DNA of 52,804 nt from JBLHGU01 sp047615875 (GCA_047615875.1 JBLHGU010000013.1:1-52804), one strand, 5' to 3'. Numbered from the stretch's first letter, positions 18,298 through 27,506 are shown. The notes: generated from the letters alone by a model not told the origin. Numbers and translations: made by a program.

Positions 18298-19179
18298 ATG
18301 AATTTAGTTCCCAATCAAGCAGAGTTGAGTCAGAAAGATCGAGCTGGTTTTACTCTGTTCACTTCGCTGTTGATCCATATTGCCCTTATTATGGGGATTG
18401 GATTCACTTATCAACTTAATTCATCGACCGATAATGCGCTTCCGAGCATGAATACCACCGTAGTTAGTAGCAAAAACTCGAGCAACGAGGACATAGACAC
18501 TGATCTATTTGCTGCCGATTCTCAACAAGGCGGAGGCCTAGGTGAGCAGGAAAGCCAGGTTTCGTCACCACTGCCGAATCTAAACTATCCTATCACTCGA
18601 ACAGCGGCCCGAATTAACGCAGAAAAACAGACCCTGCCCAGACCCACACTAACCCTAATCTATCGCATATTGCCTGATTCTGTACAAATTGGAGCCCTCG
18701 AAACCAACACTGACCCGGATCAAGACGAACCCTTTGAACTAAGCGATGAAGCACGCCAAGCAATGCTTAGCTCTGCTCTGTCAGCTGAACTTCAGCAGCA
18801 ACTTAGTTTAGGCCAAAAACTCGACCGACAAAAATTCATCAGCTCAAGGACCAAAGAGCATAAGTACGCTTCTTATATGGAATCCTGGCGCGGTCGCGTC
18901 GAACAAGTGGGAAATTTGAATTATCCCGAAGCCGCTAAAAATCAGCAACTCAACGGCAGTTTAGTACTTAGCGTTACGATTCTCTCGGATGGCAATATCA
19001 AACATGTCAGCGTGGTGCGTTCATCAGGGCAAAAAATTCTGGATGATGCAGCGGTTCGAATTGTAACCATGGCGGCCCCTTACGACGCATTCCCCGACTC
19101 AATAAGAAAAGAAGCAGATACTATCCACATTACCCGTACCTGGCAGTTTTTACATAATAGCGCATTGATTCAGAATTAA
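18298..19179 (+). CDS. TonB-family energy transducer
   Basis: This 293-residue protein has a short cytoplasmic N-terminus, one membrane anchor (FTLFTSLLIHIALIMGIGF, residues ~18-37), a low-complexity periplasmic spacer and a C-terminal TonB domain (NLNYPEAAKNQQLNGSLVLS...). Such proteins pass proton-motive force to outer-membrane receptors. The spacer is not strongly Pro/Lys-rich as in classical TonB. In Pseudomonas the gene at this position (tonB3) is needed for twitching motility, which fits the Pil-Chp neighbourhood. ATG 18298 has a poor ribosome-binding site. Its stop overlaps the algH start by one base. Confidence 0.82.
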   Translation: MNLVPNQAELSQKDRAGFTLFTSLLIHIALIMGIGFTYQLNSSTDNALPSMNTTVVSSKNSSNEDIDTDLFAADSQQGGGLGEQESQVSSPLPNLNYPITRTAARINAEKQTLPRPTLTLIYRILPDSVQIGALETNTDPDQDEPFELSDEARQAMLSSALSAELQQQLSLGQKLDRQKFISSRTKEHKYASYMESWRGRVEQVGNLNYPEAAKNQQLNGSLVLSVTILSDGNIKHVSVVRSSGQKILDDAAVRIVTMAAPYDAFPDSIRKEADTIHITRTWQFLHNSALIQN

Positions 19180-19745
19180 TGGAATTTCAGTCCCTCACGA
19201 ATCAATTTCTGATCGCTATGCCCGCCCTGCAAGATGATAACTTTGCAAAAACCGTATCTTTGGTCTGCCAGCATGATGAGAATGGCAGCATGGGACTTAT
19301 CATCAATCGGCCGATATCAGGTTTATCTCTAGCTGAAATTCTTAACCAACTGAACATAGAAATAGACGAAAAAGCCCCTGCCCAACAGATAGGGGTTTAT
19401 AGCGGAGGGCCAGTTCATCCGGAGCTGGGCATGGTTTTGCACCATGGCCAGGGAGAATGGGAATCCACCTTGCGAATTGGAGATGATTTTGGACTCACTA
19501 CATCTATTGATATTATTCAGGCTATTGCCGGAGGAGAGGGGCCAGGTCAATGCATGTTTATTCTTGGATATTCAGGTTGGAGTGCTGGGCAATTGGAGTA
19601 TGAGATCCAACAAAATGCCTGGCTTAACGCCCCATCTAACAGCCAGATAATATTCCACACTCCAATCGATAAGCGCTGGAAAAGTTCTGCGGCACAATTG
19701 GGTATCGATATCACAACGCTCTCCAGCGATGCGGGCCACGCATAG
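19179..19745 (+). CDS. algH: AlgH / YqgE family protein (UPF0301)
   Basis: This 188-residue protein belongs to the widely conserved AlgH/YqgE family, whose molecular function is unsettled; it has been linked to transcription of exopolysaccharide genes in Pseudomonas. Family hallmarks are the N-terminal FLIAMPALQDDNFAKTV, GSMGLIINRPI, VYSGGPVHPELGMVLH and FILGYSGWSAGQLEYEI. Length is typical. The start overlaps the tonB stop (TAATG) and the stop overlaps the ruvX GTG start, so tonB-algH-ruvX are translationally coupled. Confidence 0.93.
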   Translation: MEFQSLTNQFLIAMPALQDDNFAKTVSLVCQHDENGSMGLIINRPISGLSLAEILNQLNIEIDEKAPAQQIGVYSGGPVHPELGMVLHHGQGEWESTLRIGDDFGLTTSIDIIQAIAGGEGPGQCMFILGYSGWSAGQLEYEIQQNAWLNAPSNSQIIFHTPIDKRWKSSAAQLGIDITTLSSDAGHA

Positions 19746-20191
19746 TGTCTACGCTAGCTGCCACTTATATTGGGCTCGATTACGGGCGCCGAAAAATAGG
19801 TATGGCAGTTGGACAGACATTAACCGGAACCACTCAAGGCATCGCAACTATCGTCGTGACGTCATCAGGCAGTCACTTCAGCCAGATTGGTGATGCCATT
19901 CTTGAATGGCATGCTGTTGGAATAGTCGTTGGTCTACCACTAAACCAGAACGGCGAAGAAACCCTCACCAGTAAGCAGGCACGCACCTTCGGAAAACAGC
20001 TAAACAAGCGATTCGACTTGCCTGTATACTGGATCAACGAGTACCTGACTTCCCAGGAAGCCAATACCGATTTACGCAAAACCTTATCCGCCGGCAAAGC
20101 ATTTAGTAAGAAAAAACAGCTTAAGCGCGACCAACTTGCTGCCGAGTATATTCTGAGAAGTTATTTTGATTCACCAATTACCCGCAGTTGA
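19745..20191 (+). CDS. ruvX: Holliday junction resolvase-like protein RuvX (YqgF)
   Basis: This 148-residue RNase H-fold nuclease of the YqgF family is involved in 16S rRNA 5'-end maturation and proposed as a Holliday junction resolvase. The N-terminal GLDYGRRKIGMAVG carries the first catalytic Asp. VVGLPLNQNGEE and YWINEYLTSQEAN supply further acidic residues. GTG 19745 overlaps the algH stop by one base. The C-terminus overlaps the pyrR start by 26 bases if that gene uses its TTG. Confidence 0.93.
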   Translation: MSTLAATYIGLDYGRRKIGMAVGQTLTGTTQGIATIVVTSSGSHFSQIGDAILEWHAVGIVVGLPLNQNGEETLTSKQARTFGKQLNKRFDLPVYWINEYLTSQEANTDLRKTLSAGKAFSKKKQLKRDQLAAEYILRSYFDSPITRS

Positions 20192-20672
20192 CGAAACTAT
20201 AGAAAAGATGATCGAGCAATTGCGTCCGATCTTGCCTGAAGATCCACTGTTGGTAGGAATTCATAGCGGCGGAGTTTGGATTGCTGAGCGCCTGCATGAA
20301 TTACTGAAAATCTCCAGCGATCTGGGCACTATAGATATCACATTTTATCGTGATGACTTTTCTACCATCGGACTACACCCCCAGGTTAATACCTCTTTTC
20401 TCCCGGAAGATATTGAAGGTCGAAATATTCTTCTGGTTGACGATGTTTTGCAAACTGGCAGAACCATTCGTGCAGCACTTAATGAAATTTTCTCCTATGG
20501 CCGACCAGCAACCGTTTTGTTAGCCGTACTTGTCGATCGAGGACAAAGAGAATTGCCCATTCAAGCTGATATTTGCGGGTTAAATCTACAATTAGATGAG
20601 CATCAGCAAATCAAACTTAATGGGCCAGAATGTCTTGAATTACGCATAATGAAAAGAGAAAATACCGGTTAA
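20166..20672 (+). CDS. pyrR: PyrR bifunctional regulator / uracil phosphoribosyltransferase family
   Basis: This 168-residue type I phosphoribosyltransferase carries the PRPP-binding loop NILLVDDVLQTGRTIRAAL and PLLVGIHSGGVWIAERL. In Gram-positives PyrR binds pyr mRNA; in Pseudomonas-type clusters a homologue precedes pyrB and its regulatory role is less clear. I chose TTG 20166, which overlaps ruvX by 26 bases, because it gives the ~28-residue lead before LVGIH seen in relatives. ATG 20208 is an alternative. The stop overlaps the pyrB start. Confidence 0.88.
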   Translation: MIHQLPAVDETIEKMIEQLRPILPEDPLLVGIHSGGVWIAERLHELLKISSDLGTIDITFYRDDFSTIGLHPQVNTSFLPEDIEGRNILLVDDVLQTGRTIRAALNEIFSYGRPATVLLAVLVDRGQRELPIQADICGLNLQLDEHQQIKLNGPECLELRIMKRENTG

Positions 20673-21655
20673 TGTCCGACAGCACCAACCTTCAATTTAA
20701 CCCCCAAGGTCAGTTACGTCATTTTTTAACCACCGAAGGACTCGGACGCCAAACTATCCTTGATATACTCGACCAGGCCGAGTCTTTTATGTCGGTCGGT
20801 GAACGACGAATAAAGAAGATCCCCCTGCTTCATGGCAAAACCGTCGTTAATCTATTTTTTGAACCTTCCACTCGTACGCGTACAACATTCGAGATTGCTG
20901 CTAAAAGATTATCAGCAGATGTTATCAATATGAATGCTGCACGCATGTCGACGACTAAGGGCGAGACCGTGCTGGATACGGTAAATACTCTTGAAGCCAT
21001 GCACACAGATATGTTTGTGGTTAGAGATACTTGTTCTGGCACAGCTCACCTAATTGCAAATCATGTAGCGAATCATGTCAGCATTATCAATGCTGGAGAC
21101 GGTAGACACGCCCATCCAACCCAGGCTATGTTGGATATGTTTACCATTAGGCAACACAAATCTGGATTTGAATCTCTCATCGTCGCAATAACCGGCGACA
21201 TCCTTCATTCACGAGTCGCGAGGTCACAAATCCACGCTCTTAGACAGCTCAATGTAAAGGAAATACGCTTGATCGGCCCAGCAACTTTACTACCAACCCA
21301 AATTGAGTCACTTGGTGTAAAAACTTATCACGACATGGATGCTGGAGTAGAAGGTGCTGATGTATTGATTATGCTCAGACTACAAATGGAGCGGATGGAT
21401 GGTCAACTGCTGCCTGGGCCGGAAGAATACTTTCGTTATTATGGCCTGACCGAGAGCCGCTTAAAAAGAGCCCATTCGGATGCTATCGTCATGCATCCAG
21501 GGCCTATGAATCGGGGTCTGGAAATTGCGTCTAGTGTTGCTGATGGCAAACAATCGGTTATTCTAGACCAGGTAACTAATGGCATAGCAGTGCGTATGTC
21601 TATCATGGCGCATTTGATGAGCGATAAAGCAATAAGTGAGCCAACTGAGTTATGA
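20672..21655 (+). CDS. pyrB: Aspartate carbamoyltransferase, catalytic subunit
   Basis: This 327-residue enzyme condenses carbamoyl phosphate and aspartate, the committed step of pyrimidine synthesis. The carbamoyl-phosphate loop FFEPSTRTRTTFEIA is near residue 60. TTKGETVLDT, NAGDGRHAHPTQAMLDM and VMHPGPMNRG are present. No pyrI follows. Instead the ATGA overlap leads into a dihydroorotase-like gene lacking catalytic residues. In Pseudomonas the two form a dodecameric complex that ATCase needs for activity, and the same is expected here. Confidence 0.97.
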   Translation: MSDSTNLQFNPQGQLRHFLTTEGLGRQTILDILDQAESFMSVGERRIKKIPLLHGKTVVNLFFEPSTRTRTTFEIAAKRLSADVINMNAARMSTTKGETVLDTVNTLEAMHTDMFVVRDTCSGTAHLIANHVANHVSIINAGDGRHAHPTQAMLDMFTIRQHKSGFESLIVAITGDILHSRVARSQIHALRQLNVKEIRLIGPATLLPTQIESLGVKTYHDMDAGVEGADVLIMLRLQMERMDGQLLPGPEEYFRYYGLTESRLKRAHSDAIVMHPGPMNRGLEIASSVADGKQSVILDQVTNGIAVRMSIMAHLMSDKAISEPTEL

Positions 21656-22929
21656 AAATTGCGGTTATAAATGGCAGGGTTGTCGATCCAGCCAATGAAA
21701 CAGATCAACTGCAAAATTTGTATATTGCCGATGGCACAATTTGCGCTACAGGAACTGCGCCTGACGGATTCCAGGCAGAGCATCAGATTGACGCCGCCAA
21801 TTGCATTGTAATGCCAGGCATAATAGATTTGCAGGCCAGATTAAGAGAACCAGGTGAAGACCATAAAGCCGACATGGGCCCCGAGCTTAGAGCTGCAGTT
21901 AAGGGTGGTGTGACCACTGTTTGCCTGCCACCAGACACCTATCCTATAACCGATACACCAGCTATGGTGCAAATGGTTCAACAACGAGCCGAAGCAATCG
22001 GTATGGCCCGCGTGTTCCCTATTGGTGCTCTGACCGTAGGGCTAGGCGGCGAAAGACTGACTGATATGGGCTCATTGAATCAGGTCGGATGCAATGGATT
22101 GAGCAATGCCGATCACGTAATAAAAAACACATTAATAATGCGCCGTGCGATGCAATATGCCAGCACATTTAATTTGACCGTTTTACTCAACGCCCAGGAC
22201 GCCTGGCTGGTAGGCAATGGCTGCATTCACGAAGGCGAAGTTTCCACTCGTCTAGGGCTGCCATCCATACCTGAAGCGGCTGAAATGGTCGGGGTTGCTC
22301 GAGACCTCGCATTAGTAGAGACAACCGGCGTACGCGCACATTTTTGCCGATTATCCAGCGCCAAAGCGGTGGCAATGATAGCTGAAGCAAAACAACGCGG
22401 CATTCCGGTAAGCGCAGATGTAACTGCCCATCATTTACACTTATGTGATCAGGATGTCGGCAATTTCAATACTCAATGCAAAGTACAGCCGCCTTTGCGT
22501 AGTAGCACAGATCGAGAAGGTTTACTCGCCGCCTTGAAGGCTGGGGTCATCAATGCTATTTGCTCAGACCATCAACCTCACGGCCGAGATGCCAAGCTTG
22601 CGCCTTTCAGTGAAGCGGCGACTGGAATAGCAGGAATTGAGACACTGTTGGGCTTGACCATGAAACTGGTTCATGATGGCGAGTTGGAATTGAGTTCAGC
22701 AATATCAGCGCTTAGCACCAATCCGGCGAGTATACTAAATTTGCAGAGTGGTCGGCTGAATGTTGGCGCTCCTGCTGATCTGTGTATATTTAATGCAGAC
22801 AAACAATGGGAACTGGAGACAGAATCAATGGCCAGCAGTGGAAATAATACACCGTTTTTTGGTCAATCTCTGTATGGAGAAGTTCAATTCACCCTGGCCA
22901 GAGGCGAAGTGGTTTATAAGGCAGGTTAG
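21652..22929 (+). CDS. pyrC': Inactive dihydroorotase homologue PyrC' (ATCase partner)
   Basis: The 425-residue protein has the type I dihydroorotase fold. The N-terminal HxH metal motif (normally DLHVHLREPG) reads DLQARLREPG at 59-68, so both metal-binding histidines are lost. The SDDG-type segment is also degenerate (LSNADHVIKNTLIMRRA). HEGEVSTRLGLPSIPEAAE and CSDHQPHGRD remain. This is the pattern of Pseudomonas pyrC', a structural subunit of aspartate carbamoyltransferase. The start overlaps pyrB by 4 bases (ATGA). An active dihydroorotase must be encoded elsewhere. Confidence 0.92.
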   Translation: MKIAVINGRVVDPANETDQLQNLYIADGTICATGTAPDGFQAEHQIDAANCIVMPGIIDLQARLREPGEDHKADMGPELRAAVKGGVTTVCLPPDTYPITDTPAMVQMVQQRAEAIGMARVFPIGALTVGLGGERLTDMGSLNQVGCNGLSNADHVIKNTLIMRRAMQYASTFNLTVLLNAQDAWLVGNGCIHEGEVSTRLGLPSIPEAAEMVGVARDLALVETTGVRAHFCRLSSAKAVAMIAEAKQRGIPVSADVTAHHLHLCDQDVGNFNTQCKVQPPLRSSTDREGLLAALKAGVINAICSDHQPHGRDAKLAPFSEAATGIAGIETLLGLTMKLVHDGELELSSAISALSTNPASILNLQSGRLNVGAPADLCIFNADKQWELETESMASSGNNTPFFGQSLYGEVQFTLARGEVVYKAG

Positions 22930-22965
22930 TCATCTCACACCAAAGCCAAACCACCAACCACTGGC

Positions 22966-22981
22966 GGCAACTTAAGTTGCC
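22966..22981. other. Perfect 16-bp palindrome between convergent pyrC' and pilU
   Basis: GGCAACTTAAGTTGCC reads the same on both strands. It can fold as a 6-bp stem with a TTAA loop and lies 12 bp before the end of pilU, between two converging genes. There is no T-run, so simple intrinsic termination is doubtful. A protein-binding site is the other option. Confidence 0.45.
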
Positions 22982-22992
22982 CACAAAATAGT

Positions 22993-24108
22993 CTAAACAG
23001 CCAATCCATCGAGACTAGAACCCATTTTCTCTCGTGCCGCTGGAGAACTTCCTTCGAGTTTAATTCGTAGACGAAGGTTATTAACCGAATCTGCATTTCT
23101 AAGTGCATCTTCGTAGGTAATCATATCTTCACGGAAAAGCTTAAACAGTGATTGGTCAGTAGTGCACATACCAAGATCAGTGGATCGTTCAATTACATCG
23201 TGAAGTTTTTGCAAATCGCCGCGAAGAATAAGATCCGCGACAAGCGGGGAGTTCAACATTATCTCCAGAGCAGGCACCCTGCCCTTGCCACCTCTAATTG
23301 GCAGCAAGCGTTGTGATACTATTGCACCGAGATTAAATGATAAATCCATCAGCAGTTGTTCGCGTCGATCATGGGGAAAAAAGTTGATGATTCGATCGAG
23401 TGCTTGATAGGTATTGTTGGCGTGTAATGTTGCCAGACACAAATGACCGGTCTCGGCAAATACTATGGCGTTGTCCATAGTCTCCGGTTTACGAATCTCA
23501 CCAATTTGTATAACGTCCGGAGCCTGACGCATAGCGTTCTGCAGTGCAATTTCAAATGACTCGGTATCTACCCCCACTTCGCGCTGGGTTATGATGCAAT
23601 TTTCGTGAGTATGAACAAATTCCACCGGGTCTTCTATAGTGACAATATGCCCCTTCGTGTGTCGATTACGATAGCCCACAAGTGCAGCCTGGGATGAACT
23701 CTTACCCGTACCTGTTCCACCAACAAATAGAACCAATCCCATTTTCCGTAATGCTAACTCACCCATAATTTGCGGCAGGTGGAGATCTTCAAATGTTGGA
23801 ATATGAGTTTTAATGGTTCTAAGCACCATACCCACTTGTCCCTGCTGAACAAAAACATTTACCCTGAAACGGCCAAGCTCGATAGGATTGACGGCGAAAT
23901 TACACTCTTTGGTAGCTTCAAAATCCCTTCTCTGTTGATCGTTCATAATTGAATAAGCCATATCGCGCGATTGTTCAGCGCTGAGCACTGGCGATTTGAT
24001 TGGCAAAACCCGCCCATCAATTTTCAAACTCGGTGGAGCACCAGTCGTTATGAATAAATCCGAAGCATTTTGCTCCAACATCAGGTTTAACAGATCTGTC
24101 ATGTTCAC
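22993..24108 (-). CDS. pilU: Type IV pilus retraction ATPase PilU
   Basis: This 371-residue PilT-like hexameric ATPase assists pilus retraction. Features are the N-terminal PAS-like region (NASDLFITTGAPPSLKIDGRV), Walker A GGTGTGKSSS, an Asp box in HIVTIEDPVEFVH, Walker B-type VIQIGEIRKPETM and the His box (AETGHLCLATLHANNTYQAL). It differs from PilT in the longer C-terminal tail ending SSPAAREKMGSSLDGLAV, as in Pseudomonas PilU. It follows pilT after 80 bp and is convergent with pyrC'. Confidence 0.93.
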   Translation of the reverse strand: MNMTDLLNLMLEQNASDLFITTGAPPSLKIDGRVLPIKSPVLSAEQSRDMAYSIMNDQQRRDFEATKECNFAVNPIELGRFRVNVFVQQGQVGMVLRTIKTHIPTFEDLHLPQIMGELALRKMGLVLFVGGTGTGKSSSQAALVGYRNRHTKGHIVTIEDPVEFVHTHENCIITQREVGVDTESFEIALQNAMRQAPDVIQIGEIRKPETMDNAIVFAETGHLCLATLHANNTYQALDRIINFFPHDRREQLLMDLSFNLGAIVSQRLLPIRGGKGRVPALEIMLNSPLVADLILRGDLQKLHDVIERSTDLGMCTTDQSLFKLFREDMITYEDALRNADSVNNLRLRIKLEGSSPAAREKMGSSLDGLAV

Positions 24109-24188
24109 TTACAAACCCCCAGGTGCCTGCAAGCACCGCTAAATTTAAATTTCCACATCATCACATCCGTTTAACAAAGTGCATCGGA

Positions 24189-25223
24189 CTAGAACTTTGT
24201 TTTGTCGATAGCACGGCTTCTGGCTACATCGACGCTAATCAATCTTCTCTGCACCAGCTCTAATAAATTCTGATCCATAGTCTGCATATTATTTTCCTGA
24301 CCCGTTTGTATCGAGGAATACATCTGCGGAATCTTATTTTCCCGTATAAGATTCCGAATTGCGGGTGTTCCAACCATAATTTCCCATGCAGCAATTCGTC
24401 CCCCTCCAATTCGTTTTAATAGGGACTGAGAAATTACCGCCTCCAGGGACTCTGCCAGCATGGTACGCACCATATCTTTCTCGCCAGCCGGAAAAACATC
24501 AATAATTCGGTCAACAGTTTTGGCAGCTGAGGAGGTATGCAGAGTAGATAAAACCAAATGTCCTGTCTCTGCCGCAGTTAATGCCAAACGTATGGTCTCC
24601 TGATCCCGCATTTCACCAACCAGAATCACATCCGGATCCTCGCGCAGCGCAGACCGCAATGCATTGGCAAAACTTAATGTATGTGGACCAAGTTCACGTT
24701 GATTGATCACACAGTTTTTACTGCTATGCAAAAACTCGATAGGATCCTCAATAGTAAGAATATGCGAACGCATACTCTCATTAATCTGATCTAAAACTGC
24801 GGCCAGGGTGGTAGATTTTCCAGAGCCAGTTGGTCCAGTCACCAACACCAACCCCCTTGATTTCATTGCCAACTGCGTCATGATTGAGGGAGCACCCAAT
24901 TCCGAAAGAGGAACAATTTTATTAGGAATCGTTCTAAATACCGCCGCTGGCCCTCTATTCTGATTAAATGCATTAACACGAAAGCGAGCTATTCCAGGCA
25001 TTTCAAAAGAAAAGTCAGTTTCCAGGAACTCCTCAAGATCTTTGCGCTGCTTGTCATTCATAATGTCATACACCATGCTATGCACGGTATGAGCATCAAG
25101 TGGATCGACATTAATTCTTTTAATATCACCGTCAATACGTATCATAGGGGGCAACCCGGACGACAAATGAAGGTCGGATGCCTTGTTTTTAACAGCGAAT
25201 GCCAGCACTTCGGACAGGTCCAT
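24189..25223 (-). CDS. pilT: Type IV pilus retraction ATPase PilT
   Basis: This 344-residue cytoplasmic motor depolymerises the pilus for twitching. NKASDLHLSSGLPPMIRIDG leads into Walker A GPTGSGKSTTLAAV, the Asp box (SHILTIEDPIEFLH), Walker B DPDVILVGEMRDQETI and His box TAAETGHLVLSTLHTSSA. The retraction-linked AIRNLIRENK is near the C-terminus. It is divergent from yggS, as in Pseudomonas. The 165-bp spacer contains a 12-bp tandem repeat that may carry its promoter. Confidence 0.95.
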   Translation of the reverse strand: MDLSEVLAFAVKNKASDLHLSSGLPPMIRIDGDIKRINVDPLDAHTVHSMVYDIMNDKQRKDLEEFLETDFSFEMPGIARFRVNAFNQNRGPAAVFRTIPNKIVPLSELGAPSIMTQLAMKSRGLVLVTGPTGSGKSTTLAAVLDQINESMRSHILTIEDPIEFLHSSKNCVINQRELGPHTLSFANALRSALREDPDVILVGEMRDQETIRLALTAAETGHLVLSTLHTSSAAKTVDRIIDVFPAGEKDMVRTMLAESLEAVISQSLLKRIGGGRIAAWEIMVGTPAIRNLIRENKIPQMYSSIQTGQENNMQTMDQNLLELVQRRLISVDVARSRAIDKTKF

Positions 25224-25271
25224 ATTCTACACTCTCAAATGATTGTTATCTAACCACCTCATCAACGTCTT

Positions 25272-25295
25272 ATAATACATCAAATAATACATCAA
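25272..25295. repeat. 12-bp perfect tandem repeat in the pilT/yggS divergent spacer
   Basis: The unit ataatacatcaa occurs twice head to tail (25272-25283 and 25284-25295). On the minus strand each copy reads TTGATGTATTAT. The upstream copy supplies a -35-like TTGATG, 15 bp from TATAAG, pointing toward pilT. It could be a duplicated operator or simply a promoter with a slipped copy. Confidence 0.6.
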
Positions 25296-25388
25296 GCTCT
25301 GAAGCATGCAGCGCAAGGGGCTCTCCCTACTACCTACAGGTACTTTATAATTTGGAAATCTTTGAACAAACCATGACCTTCGTTTGAC

Positions 25389-26087
25389 ATGCACGTGCCA
25401 TCTGAACAATCTACTCCAGCGATTCGACTGAAAAATATCCAGGATCGAATTTTGCAGGCCTGTAATCAATATCACAGGAATCCTGATGATGTAACCCTGG
25501 TCGCCGTTGGCAAGACCAAACCCATTTCTGCGATTACAGAATTATACGATCTTGGGCAAAGTCACTTTGGAGAAAATTATCTGCAAGAGGCAATGGACAA
25601 AATATCGGCGATGAAAACCAGCAATATTCACTGGCACTTTATTGGAAATATCCAAAGTAACAAATGTCGAGACATCGCCAGTCGTTTTAGCTGGGTACAT
25701 ACAGTAGATAGATTGAAAATTGCCCGTCGTCTAGCAGAGCATTCCGACCATCCACTAAATGTGTTAATTCAGGTTAATCAGTCCGGCGAAGCCAGCAAGT
25801 CTGGAGTAGAACCAGATGAGGCTCTAGCCCTGGCTCAATCAATGGCCATCATACCCGGTTTAAGGTTACGCGGCCTGATGTCTATTCCTCAAGCTAGTGA
25901 TAATTTACAACGTCAACGAGACGTTTTTTCAGATCTCCGCAAGCTACTTGAAAAACTAAATAACAATGGCCTCGAACTGGATTGCCTTTCCATGGGTATG
26001 ACATCAGATCTTGAGGCGGCAATTGCAGAGGGTGCTACCCATGTAAGAATTGGCACGGCACTTTTTGGGCCCCGCAACTACACATAA
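25389..26087 (+). CDS. yggS: PLP homeostasis protein YggS (YBL036C family)
   Basis: This 232-residue pyridoxal-phosphate-binding protein (PLPBP) is involved in vitamin B6 and amino-acid homeostasis. VAVGKTKPISAI carries the PLP lysine near residue 41. HFGENYLQEAMDK, HWHFIGNIQSNK, LRLRGLMSIP, LSMGMTSDLEAAI and VRIGTALFGPR follow in the family order. It begins the yggS-proC-yggT set, the usual gamma-proteobacterial arrangement next to pilT. Confidence 0.94.
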   Translation: MHVPSEQSTPAIRLKNIQDRILQACNQYHRNPDDVTLVAVGKTKPISAITELYDLGQSHFGENYLQEAMDKISAMKTSNIHWHFIGNIQSNKCRDIASRFSWVHTVDRLKIARRLAEHSDHPLNVLIQVNQSGEASKSGVEPDEALALAQSMAIIPGLRLRGLMSIPQASDNLQRQRDVFSDLRKLLEKLNNNGLELDCLSMGMTSDLEAAIAEGATHVRIGTALFGPRNYT

Positions 26088-26103
26088 ATATGGCGTTTAA
26101 AAA

Positions 26104-26928
26104 ATGTTAAATAATGAAAAAATTGGCTTTATTGGCGGTGGCAACATGGCCAACGCCCTGGTTGGCGGATTGCTGTCATCTGGAATGAATCCCGGAAACA
26201 TTTTCGTTTCAGAACCAGACTCGGTAAGACTTGATTCTATAAGAGAGACTTACGAAATCAACGTATGTCGATCTAACCTGGAACTGATAGAGGCAACATC
26301 AGTGTGCGTGTTAGCGGTAAAACCGCAAGTTATGCGTAGTGCGCTTGAACCTTTGCAAGACATTATCAGTCGAATCAATCCTCTACTTATTTCCATTGCC
26401 GCCGGCATCGGAATAAGCAGCCTTCAGAACTGGTCTAATAGCAACGGCGGCATTGTGCGAGTTATGCCTAATACACCCTGCCTAGTAGGTAAAGGCGCGG
26501 CGGGATTGTATGCAAACCACAGCGTTACAGTGTCACAGCGCAGTTATAGTCAAGCGATCATGGATGCAGTTGGAATCAGTGTCTGGCTAGAAAACGAATC
26601 ACAAATGGATACCGTCACTGCTCTCTCAGGCAGTGGGCCAGCGTATTTCTTTCTGATGATGGAATCCTTACAAAAATCCGCCATGCAAATGGGGCTGACC
26701 GAGGAGACGGCCAAAACTTTGTGTTTACAAACAGCCCTCGGTGCGGCCGCTCTTGCCCAATCAAGCACAAAGACCCTGGAAACTCTCAGACTAAACGTCA
26801 CGTCACCGGGCGGAACAACCGAACAGGGAATTAAGGCACTGGACAATAACCAGTTCAGTGAGGCATTGTATGCCGCTGTCGACGCTGCGCGGTCACGCGC
26901 CGAAAAACTGCAACAGGAACTAAGTTAA
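26104..26928 (+). CDS. proC: Pyrroline-5-carboxylate reductase
   Basis: This 274-residue NAD(P)H-dependent enzyme makes the last step of proline synthesis. The Rossmann motif IGFIGGGNMANALVGGL is at the N-terminus. VCVLAVKPQ, VRVMPNTPCLVGKG, ALSGSGPAYFFLMMESL and TSPGGTTEQGIKAL follow as in all ProC proteins. It lies 16 bp after yggS and overlaps yggT by one base (TAATG). Confidence 0.96.
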   Translation: MLNNEKIGFIGGGNMANALVGGLLSSGMNPGNIFVSEPDSVRLDSIRETYEINVCRSNLELIEATSVCVLAVKPQVMRSALEPLQDIISRINPLLISIAAGIGISSLQNWSNSNGGIVRVMPNTPCLVGKGAAGLYANHSVTVSQRSYSQAIMDAVGISVWLENESQMDTVTALSGSGPAYFFLMMESLQKSAMQMGLTEETAKTLCLQTALGAAALAQSSTKTLETLRLNVTSPGGTTEQGIKALDNNQFSEALYAAVDAARSRAEKLQQELS

Positions 26929-27506
26929 TGGGTCAAAATTATCTATCCAATGCCGGAATATTTTTAGTTGATACTGTATTAGGAATGTACTTGCTGGTAG
27001 TTATCTTTCGCTTTCTCTTACAGCTTTTCCGCGCGGACTTTTACAATCCATTATCTCAATTTGTCGTTACCGTAACCAATCCCCCACTAAGACCATTGCG
27101 TCGATTCATCCCGGGTTTTCTCGGCATTGACATATCAGCTGTTGTACTGGCGTTGTCGATAGCCATGATAAAGCTATATTTGGTTGCAGCACTACAGGGC
27201 ATTTATCTGGGAATTTCCCCTCTGCTAATTATTTCTATTGCAGAAATTCTCAAGACTACCGTTTATATATTTGTTTTTGTAACTTTCATTCGTGCCATTT
27301 TGAGCTGGTTTCAGGGTGGCGGTTACAATCCACTGACACGGTTGCTCGATTCCTTAAGTGAACCCCTGCTAGAACCGATAAGAAGAGCACTACCGTCAGT
27401 TGGTGGGTTGGACTTCTCGCCGATGGTGCTGCTAATTCTGTTGATGTTGTTTCTCAAGTTGATTGTTGCGCCCATCGCTGACACCGGTTATATGCTGCTT
27501 TTGTAA
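26928..27506 (+). CDS. yggT: YggT family membrane protein
   Basis: The 192-residue inner-membrane protein is built of two YGGT repeats. Each has hydrophobic helices around an RFLLQLFRADFYNPLSQFV / RAILSWFQGGGYNPLTRLL signature, followed by PLLEPIRR-type loops. About four to five membrane segments are visible. Function is not firmly known; related proteins take part in osmotic tolerance and in cell division or plastid organisation. It closes the yggS-proC-yggT set. Confidence 0.9.
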   Translation: MGQNYLSNAGIFLVDTVLGMYLLVVIFRFLLQLFRADFYNPLSQFVVTVTNPPLRPLRRFIPGFLGIDISAVVLALSIAMIKLYLVAALQGIYLGISPLLIISIAEILKTTVYIFVFVTFIRAILSWFQGGGYNPLTRLLDSLSEPLLEPIRRALPSVGGLDFSPMVLLILLMLFLKLIVAPIADTGYMLLL

